From: Saprospiraceae bacterium
GTDB lineage: Bacteria > Bacteroidota > Bacteroidia > Chitinophagales > Saprospiraceae
Assembly (NCBI GenBank): GCA_016787285.1
Contig: JAEUUV010000282.1
Span: 1 to 50,494, forward strand
Length of the DNA stretch: 50,494 nucleotides
Direction: 5' to 3'
Positions 1-9,078 of the stretch are shown here, piece by piece; the first letter of the stretch is position 1, and the number at the start of each line of letters is the position of its first letter. Below the pieces are notes generated by a model. It ran no database searches, had not been told where the DNA came from, and saw nothing but the letters and a program-made list of their open reading frames with translations. The position numbers were made by a program, and so were the translations under genes.

Positions 1-40
1 TCAACCAATCAACCAGTCAACCAGTCAACCAGTCAACTAA
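1..40. repeat. Octamer tandem repeat, TCAACCAG x5
   Basis: Five successive 8-bp units with a few changes (TCAACCAA, three TCAACCAG, TCAACTAA) run from the window edge to 4 bp before the methyltransferase ATG. The array may continue outside the window. It occupies the position where the ribosome binding site and promoter of the next gene would be expected, so copy number could affect expression (inference). Confidence 0.9.
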
Positions 41-43
41 CGT

Positions 44-835
44 ATGAACCAATTCATCGAAGCAAACCGCCACGCCTGGGATATCCGCCTCGAAGCCCAC
101 AAGAACTCCGACTTCTACGACGTGGAAGGCTGGAAAAACGGAAAAACCAGCCTTACCGACATCGAACTGCACGAACTCGGCGATGTGTCCGGTAAAAAAC
201 TCCTGCACCTGCAATGCCACTTTGGGCAGGATACACTCTCCTGGGCGCGGCTTGGCGCAAAGGTCACAGGCTGCGATTTTTCTACGGAATCCATCGCATA
301 CGCCCGGCAGTTGGCACACGAAGCAGGCCTGAAAGCCCGGTTTGTGTGTTGTAATGTGTACGACCTGCCGCAGCACCTGAAGGGCAAATACGACATCGTG
401 TTCACCTCGTTCGGGGTCATCGGCTGGTTGCCCGACCTGGAACCCTGGGCAGCCGTGATCGCACATTTTTTGAAAAAAGGAGGCGTGTTTTATCTGGCTG
501 AATTCCACCCGGTGGTGTGGATGCTGGACGACAAAATGGAGTTTATCAAATACGCTTACCACAACGACGGCGTGATCGAAAGCGAAATGACCGGCACCTA
601 CGCCGACCGGTACGCCGACCTGAAATACAAGGAGTACGGCTGGAACCACAGCCTGGGCGAGGTGCTGAACGCCCTGCTCCGCCACGGCCTCCAACTGGAA
701 TTTTTCAACGAGTACCCGTACTCGCCTTTCGATTGTTTTGATAAAACCGTGCGCGGCGCCGACGGGAACTACCGCATTCAGGGGCTGGAGGGCAAAATCC
801 CGATGGTGTATTCGCTGCGGGCGGTGAAGCGGTAA
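44..835 (+). CDS. Class I SAM-dependent methyltransferase
   Basis: A 263-residue cytosolic protein with a Rossmann-type methyltransferase core. The SAM-binding motif I region is at about residues 52-63 (LLHLQCHFGQD), the acidic residue expected to contact the SAM ribose is D78 in GCDFS, and the post-motif region with FTSFGVIGW is near residues 120-130. No membrane segment or signal peptide is visible. The substrate cannot be read from the sequence; the family contains small-molecule and unassigned methyltransferases. It is convergent with the lipoprotein gene that ends at 843, leaving only 7 bp between the two stops. The start at 44 is the first ATG after the octamer array and gives the usual family length. 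Confidence 0.85.
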   Translation: MNQFIEANRHAWDIRLEAHKNSDFYDVEGWKNGKTSLTDIELHELGDVSGKKLLHLQCHFGQDTLSWARLGAKVTGCDFSTESIAYARQLAHEAGLKARFVCCNVYDLPQHLKGKYDIVFTSFGVIGWLPDLEPWAAVIAHFLKKGGVFYLAEFHPVVWMLDDKMEFIKYAYHNDGVIESEMTGTYADRYADLKYKEYGWNHSLGEVLNALLRHGLQLEFFNEYPYSPFDCFDKTVRGADGNYRIQGLEGKIPMVYSLRAVKR

Positions 836-842
836 AAGGCGG

Positions 843-2117
843 TCAGAACGTTCGACTGCGCGCCAGATACCCGGCCTTTGGTTGCCAAAGCGGATCCGAA
901 GGGTGCATCCGGGTCTTGATGGCTTCGTTGTAGCCATTAAACTGGTCGTACCCTTCGGCTCGCACCCGCACCTTGCTGTCGAAATCATAGATTTTCAGCG
1001 CCGGAAAACGATCGGACAATTCGGCGGGCACATCCGGCAGACGATATATCGTAGCGCCGGTTGCTGCAGGAGCCACAAATACTTCCCAGGAGATATTGGG
1101 TGAGCCGGTACGCGTGAACGAAAGCACATCCACGGGGCCGTTGCTTGTGACGGCAATCAGGCGTTTGTCGGCGAGGTTGGTTGGCTGAATGTCAAAATTG
1201 ATTGCCGGCATTGTACCGGGCAAAATGCTGAAAAAACGGTCGCACTCGTAGCCGTAGCCACCGGGTGTGGTATCGTCTCCCGTGAGCCGGAAGCGGTAAC
1301 CAAAGTTGGGCAGTCCGGGCGGTTGCAGCACCTGCACGGCATCAAAAAACGGTACTACGCCGCCCGGGATGGGGAACTGCGGCCCAAGTGGCAAAAATTT
1401 GTTGTGCTCGGCGTCCAAAGCCCGATCCAGCCGGTAGGTCCAGTTGGTAAAAAAAGGAAGCCCGACAGATGCGGATGCAGGCGGCAGTTCGGGCAAGGTC
1501 GTGGCGTCGCGTGTGATGCTGATCGAGGAGCCGGTCACGTTGTCCAAAAACAGGTATCGCCACTTGGGTTCGGAGTTGACCTTTACGCGGCACCAAAATT
1601 GTCCGTTGTGTTGCACGAGGTACTGACCCTGAAAGTTGTTGTCGGATTGCGGCAAGGCAAATGTAACGCCGTTCGGCACCACGATAGAGTCCAGCGTAGA
1701 GATGCCCGTGAACTGGATATGAAAATCCGTTTCAAATTCATTGCCGGGAGTAATCAAATTGAAATTGGCGCTATCGGTCAGATTCGTGTAGGTCTGGATG
1801 CTCAGAAATGTATCAACCAACCCGGTGCCGGGTACAGATCGCGTAAAAATTCCCACCACACTGAAGTCGAAGCGTTCGCCGGATTTGGCATCCGGTACGG
1901 TAATTTTCGTGGAGCCTGGCCCCGGCAACCACTGAAAAACGCGCACCTGTCCGTTTTCATCCGTCAGGAATGCCGCTGCTTCATTTTGTATAATGGAAAA
2001 TGCGCTGTGAAAGGTGACCGAAAACCCTTCCTCCCCAACCGGCCCGGGAGTATCGTTTTTTTCGCAAGCAACCAAAAACAACATTGCGAGCAGCAGTACA
2101 AAATGGCGTTTGGACAT
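843..2117 (-). CDS. Lipoprotein of unknown function
   Basis: A 424-residue protein beginning MSKRHFVLLL, with a hydrophobic stretch ending in a lipobox (FLVAC) near residue 18, so it is probably anchored in a membrane and exposed to the periplasm or cell surface. The mature part is rich in beta-forming residues, Pro and Gly, with no family that I recognise. The start at 2117 is preferred to an upstream ATG at 2144, because it places the signal sequence at the N-terminus and because the upstream one falls in the hairpin at 2144-2179. It follows the PDZ gene on the same strand but is separated from it by that hairpin. Function unknown. Confidence 0.7.
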   Translation of the reverse strand: MSKRHFVLLLAMLFLVACEKNDTPGPVGEEGFSVTFHSAFSIIQNEAAAFLTDENGQVRVFQWLPGPGSTKITVPDAKSGERFDFSVVGIFTRSVPGTGLVDTFLSIQTYTNLTDSANFNLITPGNEFETDFHIQFTGISTLDSIVVPNGVTFALPQSDNNFQGQYLVQHNGQFWCRVKVNSEPKWRYLFLDNVTGSSISITRDATTLPELPPASASVGLPFFTNWTYRLDRALDAEHNKFLPLGPQFPIPGGVVPFFDAVQVLQPPGLPNFGYRFRLTGDDTTPGGYGYECDRFFSILPGTMPAINFDIQPTNLADKRLIAVTSNGPVDVLSFTRTGSPNISWEVFVAPAATGATIYRLPDVPAELSDRFPALKIYDFDSKVRVRAEGYDQFNGYNEAIKTRMHPSDPLWQPKAGYLARSRTF

Positions 2118-2143
2118 GATAATTTTGAATCGGTGATAAGACA

Positions 2144-2179
2144 AATAAGCCCCACTGGGTGCACCCGGTGGGGCTTATT
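2144..2179 (-). terminator. Hairpin terminator after the PDZ gene
   Basis: Two 17-bp arms, AATAAGCCCCACTGGGT and ACCCGGTGGGGCTTATT, separated by GC, pair with a single wobble. It lies 25 bp downstream of the stop of the minus-strand PDZ gene and 26 bp upstream of the lipoprotein start. There is only a modest T-run after it, so it may be partial. Confidence 0.75.
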
Positions 2180-2204
2180 CGCCACAAGAATGCAGGCTGC
2201 AAAA

Positions 2205-3674
2205 CTACTGGTTCAGGTTGATCTTTTCCAGGAACACTTTTTCGCCTTGCATCACATGCACGGTCACGGTTTCCGAAGCAAAGTCGGTGAGATCGAACTG
2301 CTGGGTGTAGTCGCCGTTGAACGCATTGAGTTCTTCGCGGAAAAGTTGGCGGCCCGACTTGTCGAGCAGCGAAACCACGGTAGCCACAGGTTCGCCGCGG
2401 AACTCGACGGTTACCTGACTGATCGTCGGGTTTTGGAATGCCCGGAAGCCGTTAAGTTTGAGTTGGCGGGCAGGGTCTGTGCTTGACTCCGGGAGTGCCG
2501 TCAACTGGGCGGCATCGCCCTCGGCGCTGCGACGTATGGTAATGACCTGACGTTCGCGCAGGCGCTCTTCCGATTTTTCGTCCCAGTTCCACAGTTGAAA
2601 GGCGCGGGTGGCGTCTTCGCCGTTCTTGTCGGTTTTGTTGAGAATCACCGTGTTGCTGTTGTCGCGGCAGGCCTTGAGTGTCGCTTCGGTTTTGAGCGGC
2701 AGGTTGTCGCGTAAAAACTCCACCGTCACTTTGTCGCCGGGCTGGTGTTTGGCAATTTCGTCCCAAAGTTCGCTATGCCCCTGCACCCGTTTGCCGTTCA
2801 CGGCGGTAATCACGTCGCCGTTCACGAGCAGTGCCTCGCGGGCGGCAGATTCGGAGGTAAAATCGGTCACACGAGCGCCTTTTTCATCGCCCACTTCGTC
2901 TGCCGAGGTGTACACACCGAGGCAGGCAGCCTTTTCGCGCTTGTCCACATCCACTGCCAGCGCCATGTCTTCCTCGTCATTTGGTTCGTAGTTGAAATCC
3001 CAGGCGGTTGTTTTCTGGGTGCCAAGTACGACGTCCGCTGTGTTCTTCTTGCTGTCGCGCAGGTACATCACGCGTACTTTTTGTTCAGGTTTGGTTTTGG
3101 CCATGAACGCGGATATGTCGTCCCACTTGCGCAATTCCATGTCGTCGAGTCGCATCAGAACATCACCATCGCGGAGGCCGGCCTTTTGTGCAGCGGAGTT
3201 GTCCACAATTTCGACGGGCACTCCCGCTGTGGAGCGGCTGCCGCCGTCTTTAGGCGTTACGCCTAGAAACCCTTTTTTGCCGGGACTGAAAGCCGACATA
3301 GCATCTTTAGCGGCTTCCATCGCTGCTTCCACGGCGCCTCCAACTTCATCGGCCCATTCGGCGGTAGAGGCGCGGTTTGGTGCGCGCCGAACCACGACCA
3401 ATTGCTCGTCGTCAGGCCCTTCTTGCACCCGCACATCCAGTTCCACATTGTCGGCGCGGTTTTCCTTCAGGTATTTTTGCACGTCAAAGTTTTCAGCGGC
3501 TTTGCCCTTTTTTACGATTGTCTCGGTGGTTTCGGTGCCGTCCGCTTCGGTGGTGCGTTTGGTGATGATGACTTTTCGCTCGTCGTTCGGGACTGAACTT
3601 TGGGAAAATGCCGGCGTAGCATACCACGACAAGAGCAGGAGGGTTAGGACAGACAGGTTGAAAATTGTTTTCAT
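2205..3674 (-). CDS. Exported protein with two PDZ domains
   Basis: A 489-residue protein with a signal peptide (MKTIFNLSVLTLLLL...AFSQ). A charged segment follows, then two PDZ domains at about residues 125-220 (core KKGFLGVTPKDGG, DGDVLMRLDD) and 245-345 (core ACLGVYTS, NGDVITAVNG). There is no Ser-His-Asp protease domain in front of them, so it is not a DegP/HtrA protease. The C-terminal 75 residues look like the beta-rich T9SS type A sorting domain (SGRQLFREELN), ending EKINLNQ. It probably binds peptides in the periplasm or at the surface. Start 3674 was chosen over an ATG four codons upstream because of the signal peptide. A consensus promoter lies 82 bp upstream. Confidence 0.75.
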   Translation of the reverse strand: MKTIFNLSVLTLLLLSWYATPAFSQSSVPNDERKVIITKRTTEADGTETTETIVKKGKAAENFDVQKYLKENRADNVELDVRVQEGPDDEQLVVVRRAPNRASTAEWADEVGGAVEAAMEAAKDAMSAFSPGKKGFLGVTPKDGGSRSTAGVPVEIVDNSAAQKAGLRDGDVLMRLDDMELRKWDDISAFMAKTKPEQKVRVMYLRDSKKNTADVVLGTQKTTAWDFNYEPNDEEDMALAVDVDKREKAACLGVYTSADEVGDEKGARVTDFTSESAAREALLVNGDVITAVNGKRVQGHSELWDEIAKHQPGDKVTVEFLRDNLPLKTEATLKACRDNSNTVILNKTDKNGEDATRAFQLWNWDEKSEERLRERQVITIRRSAEGDAAQLTALPESSTDPARQLKLNGFRAFQNPTISQVTVEFRGEPVATVVSLLDKSGRQLFREELNAFNGDYTQQFDLTDFASETVTVHVMQGEKVFLEKINLNQ

Positions 3675-3755
3675 AGCAAGGAACATTTTTTAAGCCGCAC
3701 TTTTCCGGCAAAGCCGCAGCAGAGGGCGCGTGTTTGGAAATTGATCTCGAACGGT

Positions 3756-3788
3756 CAAAGGTATTACGAACAATTTCGTACTTTCAAA
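3756..3788 (-). promoter_or_regulatory. Bacteroidota-type promoter for the PDZ gene
   Basis: Read on the minus strand, TTTG (3788-3785) is followed after 21 bp by TACCTTTG (3763-3756), matching the Bacteroidota TTTG / TAnnTTTG consensus. The 5' leader to the ATG at 3674 would be about 80 nt. Confidence 0.7.
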
Positions 3789-4159
3789 TTCAGTGACGCA
3801 AAACGCAGGGGGATTAACGTGGCCTTAACGACTGCGGCCAAAGACATATTTTGATGCCCGAAGTTGCGTGCGGGTATCCATGCGAAGAAAAATTTATAGA
3901 CCGGCACCGCCGGAGTGCTGGCAAAAGTGTGGTTTTAACCGTGATTCGGCGTCTGTCGCCCAACCCATACCTGACGATTTTAACAAATTTCCCGCTCTTG
4001 AGGCGAAAGGAATACTGCGCTTGGGGCATCTGCGTTATATGCGGCGTCGCGCTTCCTTATTTGCGGCCGGCGCGTACGGTTACTTGAAATCGAAATTCAT
4101 CATAATCCACGCATTTACCCTTCTTTTTCTCACAAAATACGACATCAAACCGGTTTTTT
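3789..4159. other. Intergenic region between divergent genes, no gene seen
   Basis: About 370 bp between the PDZ promoter and the response-regulator start. Open frames cross it but have no ribosome site, family features or neighbouring logic, and the longest overlaps the response-regulator start. I see no clear TAnnTTTG element for the response regulator, although its promoter must lie here or in the AT-richer last 60 bp. Confidence 0.5.
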
Positions 4160-4885
4160 ATGGCAAATGCGAACTATAAAATCCTGCTGGTTGAGGACGA
4201 TCAAAACTTCGGCGACGTCCTTCGCTCTTATCTCGAAATGCACGACTACGGCGTGACCCTCGTCACCGACGGCGTTATCGGCTTCGAAACGTTCAAAAGG
4301 GGCCAGTTCGACCTGTGCATCCTCGACGTGATGATGCCGCGCAAAGACGGTTTCACGCTGGCAAAAGAAATCCGCGAGCGCGACCGCGATGTGCCGATCA
4401 TTTTCCTAACGGCCAAAACCATGAAAGACGATGTGCTTCAGGGTTTCAAAATCGGCGCCGACGACTACATCGCCAAGCCCTTCAACTCGGAAGAACTCCT
4501 GCTGCGCATTCAGGCCGTGCTCAAGCGCGTCAACAAAGCCCCCGATCCCCGCGATGAACAACGCGAATACGTCATCGGGCGCTACCACTTCAATTACCCG
4601 TTGCGCATTCTCACGCTAACCGAGGGCCCCATTGGAGAGGAAAACCAGTGGAAACTCAGTCCGAAAGAGGCCGAACTGTTGAAGATGTTTTGCAAATATA
4701 TTAACGACATCACGCCGCGCTCCGAGGCGCTCACCAAAATCTGGCACGAAGACAACTATTTCACCGCCCGGTCCATGGACGTGTTCGTGACCAAACTGCG
4801 CAAGTACTTAGCCAAAGACCCGGGCATCGAAATCGTCAACATCCACGGCAACGGCTTCCAGTTGCTGGTTCGGGATATGGTCTGA
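4160..4885 (+). CDS. OmpR/PhoB-family response regulator (RprY-like)
   Basis: A 241-residue DNA-binding response regulator. The receiver domain spans residues 6-125: the acidic pair is D13/D14, the phospho-acceptor is D56 in CILDVMMP, the switch Thr is T84 and the conserved Lys is K106 in IAKPF. The winged-helix output domain spans about residues 140-240 (WKLSPKEAELLKMF, RSMDVFVTKLRKYL). No sensor kinase is next to it, so it is an orphan regulator in this window. In Bacteroidota this class includes RprY; its target genes cannot be read here. The stop is 4 bp before the ruvC start, so the two are probably co-transcribed. Confidence 0.9.
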   Translation: MANANYKILLVEDDQNFGDVLRSYLEMHDYGVTLVTDGVIGFETFKRGQFDLCILDVMMPRKDGFTLAKEIRERDRDVPIIFLTAKTMKDDVLQGFKIGADDYIAKPFNSEELLLRIQAVLKRVNKAPDPRDEQREYVIGRYHFNYPLRILTLTEGPIGEENQWKLSPKEAELLKMFCKYINDITPRSEALTKIWHEDNYFTARSMDVFVTKLRKYLAKDPGIEIVNIHGNGFQLLVRDMV

Positions 4886-4889
4886 TCCG

Positions 4890-5459
4890 ATGTCACAACC
4901 GACCACGCCTGTCCGTATTCTCGGCATTGACCCAGGCACCAACGTGCTGGGTTTTGCCATTATTGACGCCGACAAGAGCGCCATTTCGGTGCTGGAAATC
5001 GGCGTGGTAACGTTTGCGCATATCGGCGAAGACCACACCCTGAAGTTGCGCTACATTTTCGAACAGGTGCAGGACCTCATTCGCCAGTACCGCCCGACCG
5101 AAATGGCCATCGAGGCGCCGTTTTACGGAAAAAACGTGCAGTCCATGCTCAAACTCGGGCGCGCTCAGGGCGTGGCCATCGCCGCCGGCATGGTCAACGG
5201 CGTGGTCATCACGGAGTACATGCCCAAAAACATCAAACGCGCCATCACCGGAAACGGCAACGCTTCGAAAGAACAGGTAGCCGGTATGCTTGAAAATATC
5301 CTCAAGCGGAAGTTTCAGGAAAAACAATTCGACGCTACCGACGCCCTTGGCGCTGCCGTTTGTCACTGGTTTCAGTCGTCCGGTCCGGCCAAAGTCAAAA
5401 AATCCTACAGCGGTTGGGGGGCTTTCGTGAAAGACAACCCGGGCAAAGTGGGCAAGTGA
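4890..5459 (+). CDS. ruvC: Holliday junction resolvase RuvC
   Basis: A 189-residue crossover junction endodeoxyribonuclease that cuts Holliday junctions made by RuvAB branch migration during recombinational repair. The four acidic catalytic residues of the RNase H-like fold are all present: D14 in GIDPGT, E75 in AIEAPFYGKN, and D148 and D151 in FDATDALGAAVCHW. Length fits the family. It starts 4 bp after the response-regulator stop, which suggests translational coupling. The lysine-rich C-terminus (AKVKKSYSGW) after residue 165 is a short extension as seen in Bacteroidota. Confidence 0.95.
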   Translation: MSQPTTPVRILGIDPGTNVLGFAIIDADKSAISVLEIGVVTFAHIGEDHTLKLRYIFEQVQDLIRQYRPTEMAIEAPFYGKNVQSMLKLGRAQGVAIAAGMVNGVVITEYMPKNIKRAITGNGNASKEQVAGMLENILKRKFQEKQFDATDALGAAVCHWFQSSGPAKVKKSYSGWGAFVKDNPGKVGK

Positions 5460-5476
5460 TCGCATTTCAGACCGGA

Positions 5477-5508
5477 TTTGACCTTTAGCCGCAGGCTGCA
5501 TACCTTTG
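5477..5508 (+). promoter_or_regulatory. Bacteroidota-type promoter for nadC
   Basis: TTTG (5477-5480), 20-bp spacer, TACCTTTG (5501-5508). This is a full consensus match just after the ruvC stop, giving nadC its own promoter with a leader of about 65-70 nt. Confidence 0.75.
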
Positions 5509-5579
5509 CGCCCCCTTTTGGGCAACCATACACCCGCCTTCGGCAAGCCTCCGGCGGCTAAACCATCAACCATTCGCAC

Positions 5580-6440
5580 ATGCGTCCAGCACAAATTACC
5601 GACCAGCATATCCACGACTTTATCACGGCAGGCCTTTTCGAAGACATCCGCGAAGGCGACCACACCTCCCTCGCCACCATACCTGCCGACCACCGCAGTC
5701 GCGCCGCACTGAAAATCAAAGACTATGGCGTAGTCGCCGGCGTGGAACTGGCCGAGCGCATTATCCGGCATCTGGACCCCAGTGCGGAAATGATCGTACA
5801 CAAAAGCGACGGCTCCGATGTGTTTTACGGCGAAAAAGCCTTCGAAGTGACGGGCAACACCCGCGCCTTGCTGCAAGCCGAACGCCTCGTGCTCAACACC
5901 ATGCAGCGCATGAGCGGTATAGCCACACTGGCCAGCAGGTTCGCATTTGAAGTGGGCGACTTGCCGGTGAAAGTGCTCGATACACGCAAAACCACCCCGC
6001 TTATCCGCTTCCTGGAAAAATGGGCAGTCAGCATCGGCGGCTGCGAAAACTACCGGTGGGGCCTGTACGACCGCATCATGATCAAGGACAATCACGTGGA
6101 CGCCTGCGGCGGCATCCGCCCGGCGGTGGAACGCGCACAGGCATATTTGAAAGAGAAAAATCTCGACCTGCCCGTCACCCTCGAAGTGCGGAACCTTGTG
6201 GAAGTACACGAAGCGCTGGAAACCGGCGGTATCAACCGACTGATGTTCGACAACTTTGAGATTCCCATTCTCGCCGAGGCAGTTGCTACGGTAGACCGCC
6301 GCTTCGAGACCGAGGCCTCTGGCGGAATCACGTTGTTCAATGTGCGCAAATACGCCCTCACCGGGGTGGATTTCGTTTCTGCCGGGGCGCTGACGCATTC
6401 GGCGCAGCCGCTAGATATGAGTTTGAAGGTGACAGGTTGA
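5580..6440 (+). CDS. nadC: Nicotinate-nucleotide pyrophosphorylase (carboxylating)
   Basis: A 286-residue quinolinate phosphoribosyltransferase. It converts quinolinate and PRPP to nicotinate mononucleotide, CO2 and pyrophosphate in de novo NAD synthesis in the cytosol. Family motifs are present in order: EGDHTS near the N-terminus, RLVLNTMQRMSGIAT, DTRKTTPLIRFLEKWAV, the GGCENYRWGLYDRIMIKDNH block that forms the substrate site, EVRNLVEVHEAL, and the C-terminal SAGALTHSAQPLDMSLK. Length is typical. nadA and nadB are not in the window. It is convergent with the GH57 gene, with 6 bp between the stops. Confidence 0.95.
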   Translation: MRPAQITDQHIHDFITAGLFEDIREGDHTSLATIPADHRSRAALKIKDYGVVAGVELAERIIRHLDPSAEMIVHKSDGSDVFYGEKAFEVTGNTRALLQAERLVLNTMQRMSGIATLASRFAFEVGDLPVKVLDTRKTTPLIRFLEKWAVSIGGCENYRWGLYDRIMIKDNHVDACGGIRPAVERAQAYLKEKNLDLPVTLEVRNLVEVHEALETGGINRLMFDNFEIPILAEAVATVDRRFETEASGGITLFNVRKYALTGVDFVSAGALTHSAQPLDMSLKVTG

Positions 6441-6446
6441 ACCTGC

Positions 6447-8858
6447 TCACAACCGCACCCGCAACAACCCCGCCAGTCGCTCAAAAGCCGCTTTCCACTC
6501 CGCATTCCAGAACTCCCAGAGTTCCTTGCGCAAGCCTTTCGTGACTAAGTAAAAAATATTCTGACTGCGCCAGACATCGGGTTCCAGTTTAATTTCCCGC
6601 ATGATTCCCAGCACATCGGCCAGCCACTGCACGCGTGCCAGCGACGAGGCTTGCTGCTCAATCAACTGGATTTCCCGGTGAATACGCAGGCCGGCAGCAT
6701 GGCGCACGGCCTCTTCGTCGGCCAGTTTGACGTTCCAGTTTTTCAGGTCGTCTGCCACTCGGCGCAGGGTCTGGACATTTGGCGTTTGGCCGTTTCCGAA
6801 AAAGTGCAGCAGGTCGTCGTTCATCACATACGACGCAATGTTGCGCCAGGTGTCGGGCAAAGGCAGGCCGGCCTCCTGCAAGCCGGTCATCAGTTGGTAG
6901 TTGTCATTGAATACATTGCGGAAATTAGCCTCGGCAAGCAGCAGGCTGTTGGCCGTGATGGCGCGGATGATTTTGATCTTTTCGTCGGCAAACAAGGTAG
7001 TCAGCGTGAATCTGTGCGGGCCGAAATGCTCTTGCTGCGTGCCGATGACCTCGCCGAGGTTGGCCTTTCTGAACGCATCGGCTACACGTTGGTGCATCTC
7101 ACCGAAGGTGGAGCGGTTCAGGGTGCCGCTGATGTTGCCGATGATGTGCTGCTGGCCCAGATAGAGCGCGGAAAAACTGTACGTGTGCTCGGCATGCGTG
7201 AGCCGCGAACGAATTTGAATCCGCCCGATTGCAAGCCGTGGTGTGCCTGCTTCGATGCGCTCGAACGCCTCCACTTGTGCGGTATAGTTGAACAAATCGA
7301 GCCGGGCAGGGTCTTCTTCGAACAGCGAGGCCACGGCAAAGTGCGCAGCCACCCGTTCGAGATTCACCCGGGCTGGCAACACATTTTGCCGGTAACTGGC
7401 GGCGCCGTCGGTGTACCTGTTACTTGGCGCCTCACGCAGGCGTTTCTCAAATTCGGCGTGCAATTCCGGGCCGACAGTGTCCTGCGCCAGGTCCATGGCC
7501 CGCAAGGCGTACTGCAAAATCTGGTTGGTCTCGATGCCCGAAATTTCATCAAAAAACCAGCCGCAACTGGTGTACATCAGCACAGAATACCGCTGCATTT
7601 CGAGCAGGCGCAAGGCCGTCACCTCTTCGAGTTTGCTGAGTTCGCGGCGGGTATGTTTTTCCAAAAAGGCCTGCACCGATTCCTCGGAACGATCCAGCAT
7701 GACCTCGATGTAGTCATTCCGGGCTTTCCAGGGGTCTTTGAAAAAACGTCCGGCTTCGCGTTCAAACGCCGGCGCCAGGCGGTCGCGCAACCAGTCGAGC
7801 GTCTCGCGCAGGGGTTTGCGCCAGCGCTGGTGCCAGCCGGGGTTACCGCCGGTATTGCAGCCGCAATCGCTGCGCCAACGCTCCACCCCATGCGCGCAAC
7901 TCCACGACGAGTTTTCCTGAATTTGCACCTCCCATTCGGGCGGAAACAGTTCGAGAAACTGCCCGTAGTTGGTCAGCACTGCCAGTTTGTTGTCTTCGAG
8001 GTGGTTGAGCGCCGAAGCGAGGGCCATTTCTCCGAAGCGGTGGTGGTGGCCGTAACTCTCGCCGTCGGTGGCGATATGCGCCAGTTGGGCCTCGGTGGAG
8101 TTGTCGAAAATGCGGAGCAGCCGCTCGGCAAAGGCTTTTCCGTTGTTGAGCAGGCCGTTGAACGCCACCTCCTGCGCCACGCCGCCGTGATAAAAATACA
8201 GGGCGATGCGGCGTCCGCTGGGCAGCAGGCACCAGTAGGGGCGCCGGGTGTCGAGCGATTCGGTATCCACTGATTTCCAGGCGGTATCGCCTGTTTTCCG
8301 CACGGCTTTTGCCTGGCGGGGCGCCAGTACGGTGTATTGCAAACCGTGCGCCGCCAGCACTTCCAGCGTTTCAGTGTTTACCGCCGTTTCGGCCAACCAG
8401 ATGCCCTCCGGGTAGCGCCCGAAACGGTGCTCGAAGTCGCGCACGCCCCAGAAAACCTGCGTCACCTTGTCACGGTAGTTGGCTAAAGGTAAAATCAGGT
8501 GGCTGTGCACCTGCGCCAGCGCATTGCCGTGGCCGCCGTAGCGCTCCATGCTGCGTCGGTCTGCCTGAATCACCAGGGCGTATGCTTCCGGGTCATTTTG
8601 CTCCAGCCAGGTGAGCAGCGTAGGCCCGAAGTTGAAGGAAATGCGGTTGTAGTTGTTGCGGATTTTGGTGATCCAGCCCTCCCGGTCGAGAATGCGGGCT
8701 GCCGCATTGGGTGCGTAGCACTCGAAATTGATGCGCTCGTTCCAGTCGTGGTACGGCCGGGCGCCTTCCTGTTGTTCCACCACTTCCAGCCAGGCATTCT
8801 CGCGGGGCGGCTGGTAAAAATGACCATGGACGCAAACGTATTTTTTCTGTTCAGACAT
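6447..8858 (-). CDS. GH57-family glycoside hydrolase with DUF3536
   Basis: An 803-residue cytosolic protein with an N-terminal glycoside hydrolase family 57 domain (about residues 1-330) and a long C-terminal region of the DUF3536 type. GH57 landmarks are present: the His motif HGHFYQPPRE (H11, H13), the WLAETA motif with candidate nucleophile E157, and TDGESYGHH with candidate acid/base D265. GH57 enzymes act on alpha-glucans, as amylases, branching enzymes or 4-alpha-glucanotransferases. The exact activity of the DUF3536 group is not established to my knowledge. The start at 8858 (MSEQKKYV) was chosen because residues before it are not family-like and run into the palindrome at 8893-8925. 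A -7 element TACTTTTG lies 12 bp upstream. Confidence 0.85.
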   Translation of the reverse strand: MSEQKKYVCVHGHFYQPPRENAWLEVVEQQEGARPYHDWNERINFECYAPNAAARILDREGWITKIRNNYNRISFNFGPTLLTWLEQNDPEAYALVIQADRRSMERYGGHGNALAQVHSHLILPLANYRDKVTQVFWGVRDFEHRFGRYPEGIWLAETAVNTETLEVLAAHGLQYTVLAPRQAKAVRKTGDTAWKSVDTESLDTRRPYWCLLPSGRRIALYFYHGGVAQEVAFNGLLNNGKAFAERLLRIFDNSTEAQLAHIATDGESYGHHHRFGEMALASALNHLEDNKLAVLTNYGQFLELFPPEWEVQIQENSSWSCAHGVERWRSDCGCNTGGNPGWHQRWRKPLRETLDWLRDRLAPAFEREAGRFFKDPWKARNDYIEVMLDRSEESVQAFLEKHTRRELSKLEEVTALRLLEMQRYSVLMYTSCGWFFDEISGIETNQILQYALRAMDLAQDTVGPELHAEFEKRLREAPSNRYTDGAASYRQNVLPARVNLERVAAHFAVASLFEEDPARLDLFNYTAQVEAFERIEAGTPRLAIGRIQIRSRLTHAEHTYSFSALYLGQQHIIGNISGTLNRSTFGEMHQRVADAFRKANLGEVIGTQQEHFGPHRFTLTTLFADEKIKIIRAITANSLLLAEANFRNVFNDNYQLMTGLQEAGLPLPDTWRNIASYVMNDDLLHFFGNGQTPNVQTLRRVADDLKNWNVKLADEEAVRHAAGLRIHREIQLIEQQASSLARVQWLADVLGIMREIKLEPDVWRSQNIFYLVTKGLRKELWEFWNAEWKAAFERLAGLLRVRL

Positions 8859-8869
8859 AGTGTGAAGGG

Positions 8870-8877
8870 CAAAAGTA
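8870..8877 (-). promoter_or_regulatory. -7 promoter element TACTTTTG before the GH57 gene
   Basis: On the minus strand TACTTTTG ends 12 bp before the ATG at 8858. No TTTG is found 19-22 bp further upstream, because that stretch is occupied by the palindrome at 8893-8925. Only half of the consensus is therefore supported. Confidence 0.4.
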
Positions 8878-8892
8878 CGGATCGGAGGCGAT

Positions 8893-8925
8893 AGACCTTC
8901 CAGGTTTTTGAAACCTGGAAGGTCT
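8893..8925. repeat. 33-bp perfect palindrome, dispersed-repeat type
   Basis: Two perfect 15-bp arms, AGACCTTCCAGGTTT and AAACCTGGAAGGTCT, around TTG. It lies between the divergent GH57 and recJ genes. The core resembles a palindrome I associate with intergenic regions in Bacteroidota genomes, but no second copy is present in this window. It could form a strong stem in DNA or RNA on either strand. Confidence 0.8.
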
Positions 8926-9078
8926 TGGGCACGGGCGCTGCAAGCAAAACAATCACGCACTTTGGGGCGCAGATGGGGTTTTTTGTAAAAATTTTTTCGT
9001 TCAATTCGCCGATTTAACCCGGATAGTTTTGATATTTACCACCCGAAACAAATTTGTATAACCCAACCCGTAACACCC

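Noticed and set aside
3868..4179. 103-codon frame before the response regulator
   Set aside because: Overlaps the response-regulator start, no ribosome site or family features.
4893..6398. 501-codon minus-strand frame opposite ruvC and nadC
   Set aside because: Antisense to two well-identified enzymes; high GC leaves many open shadow frames.
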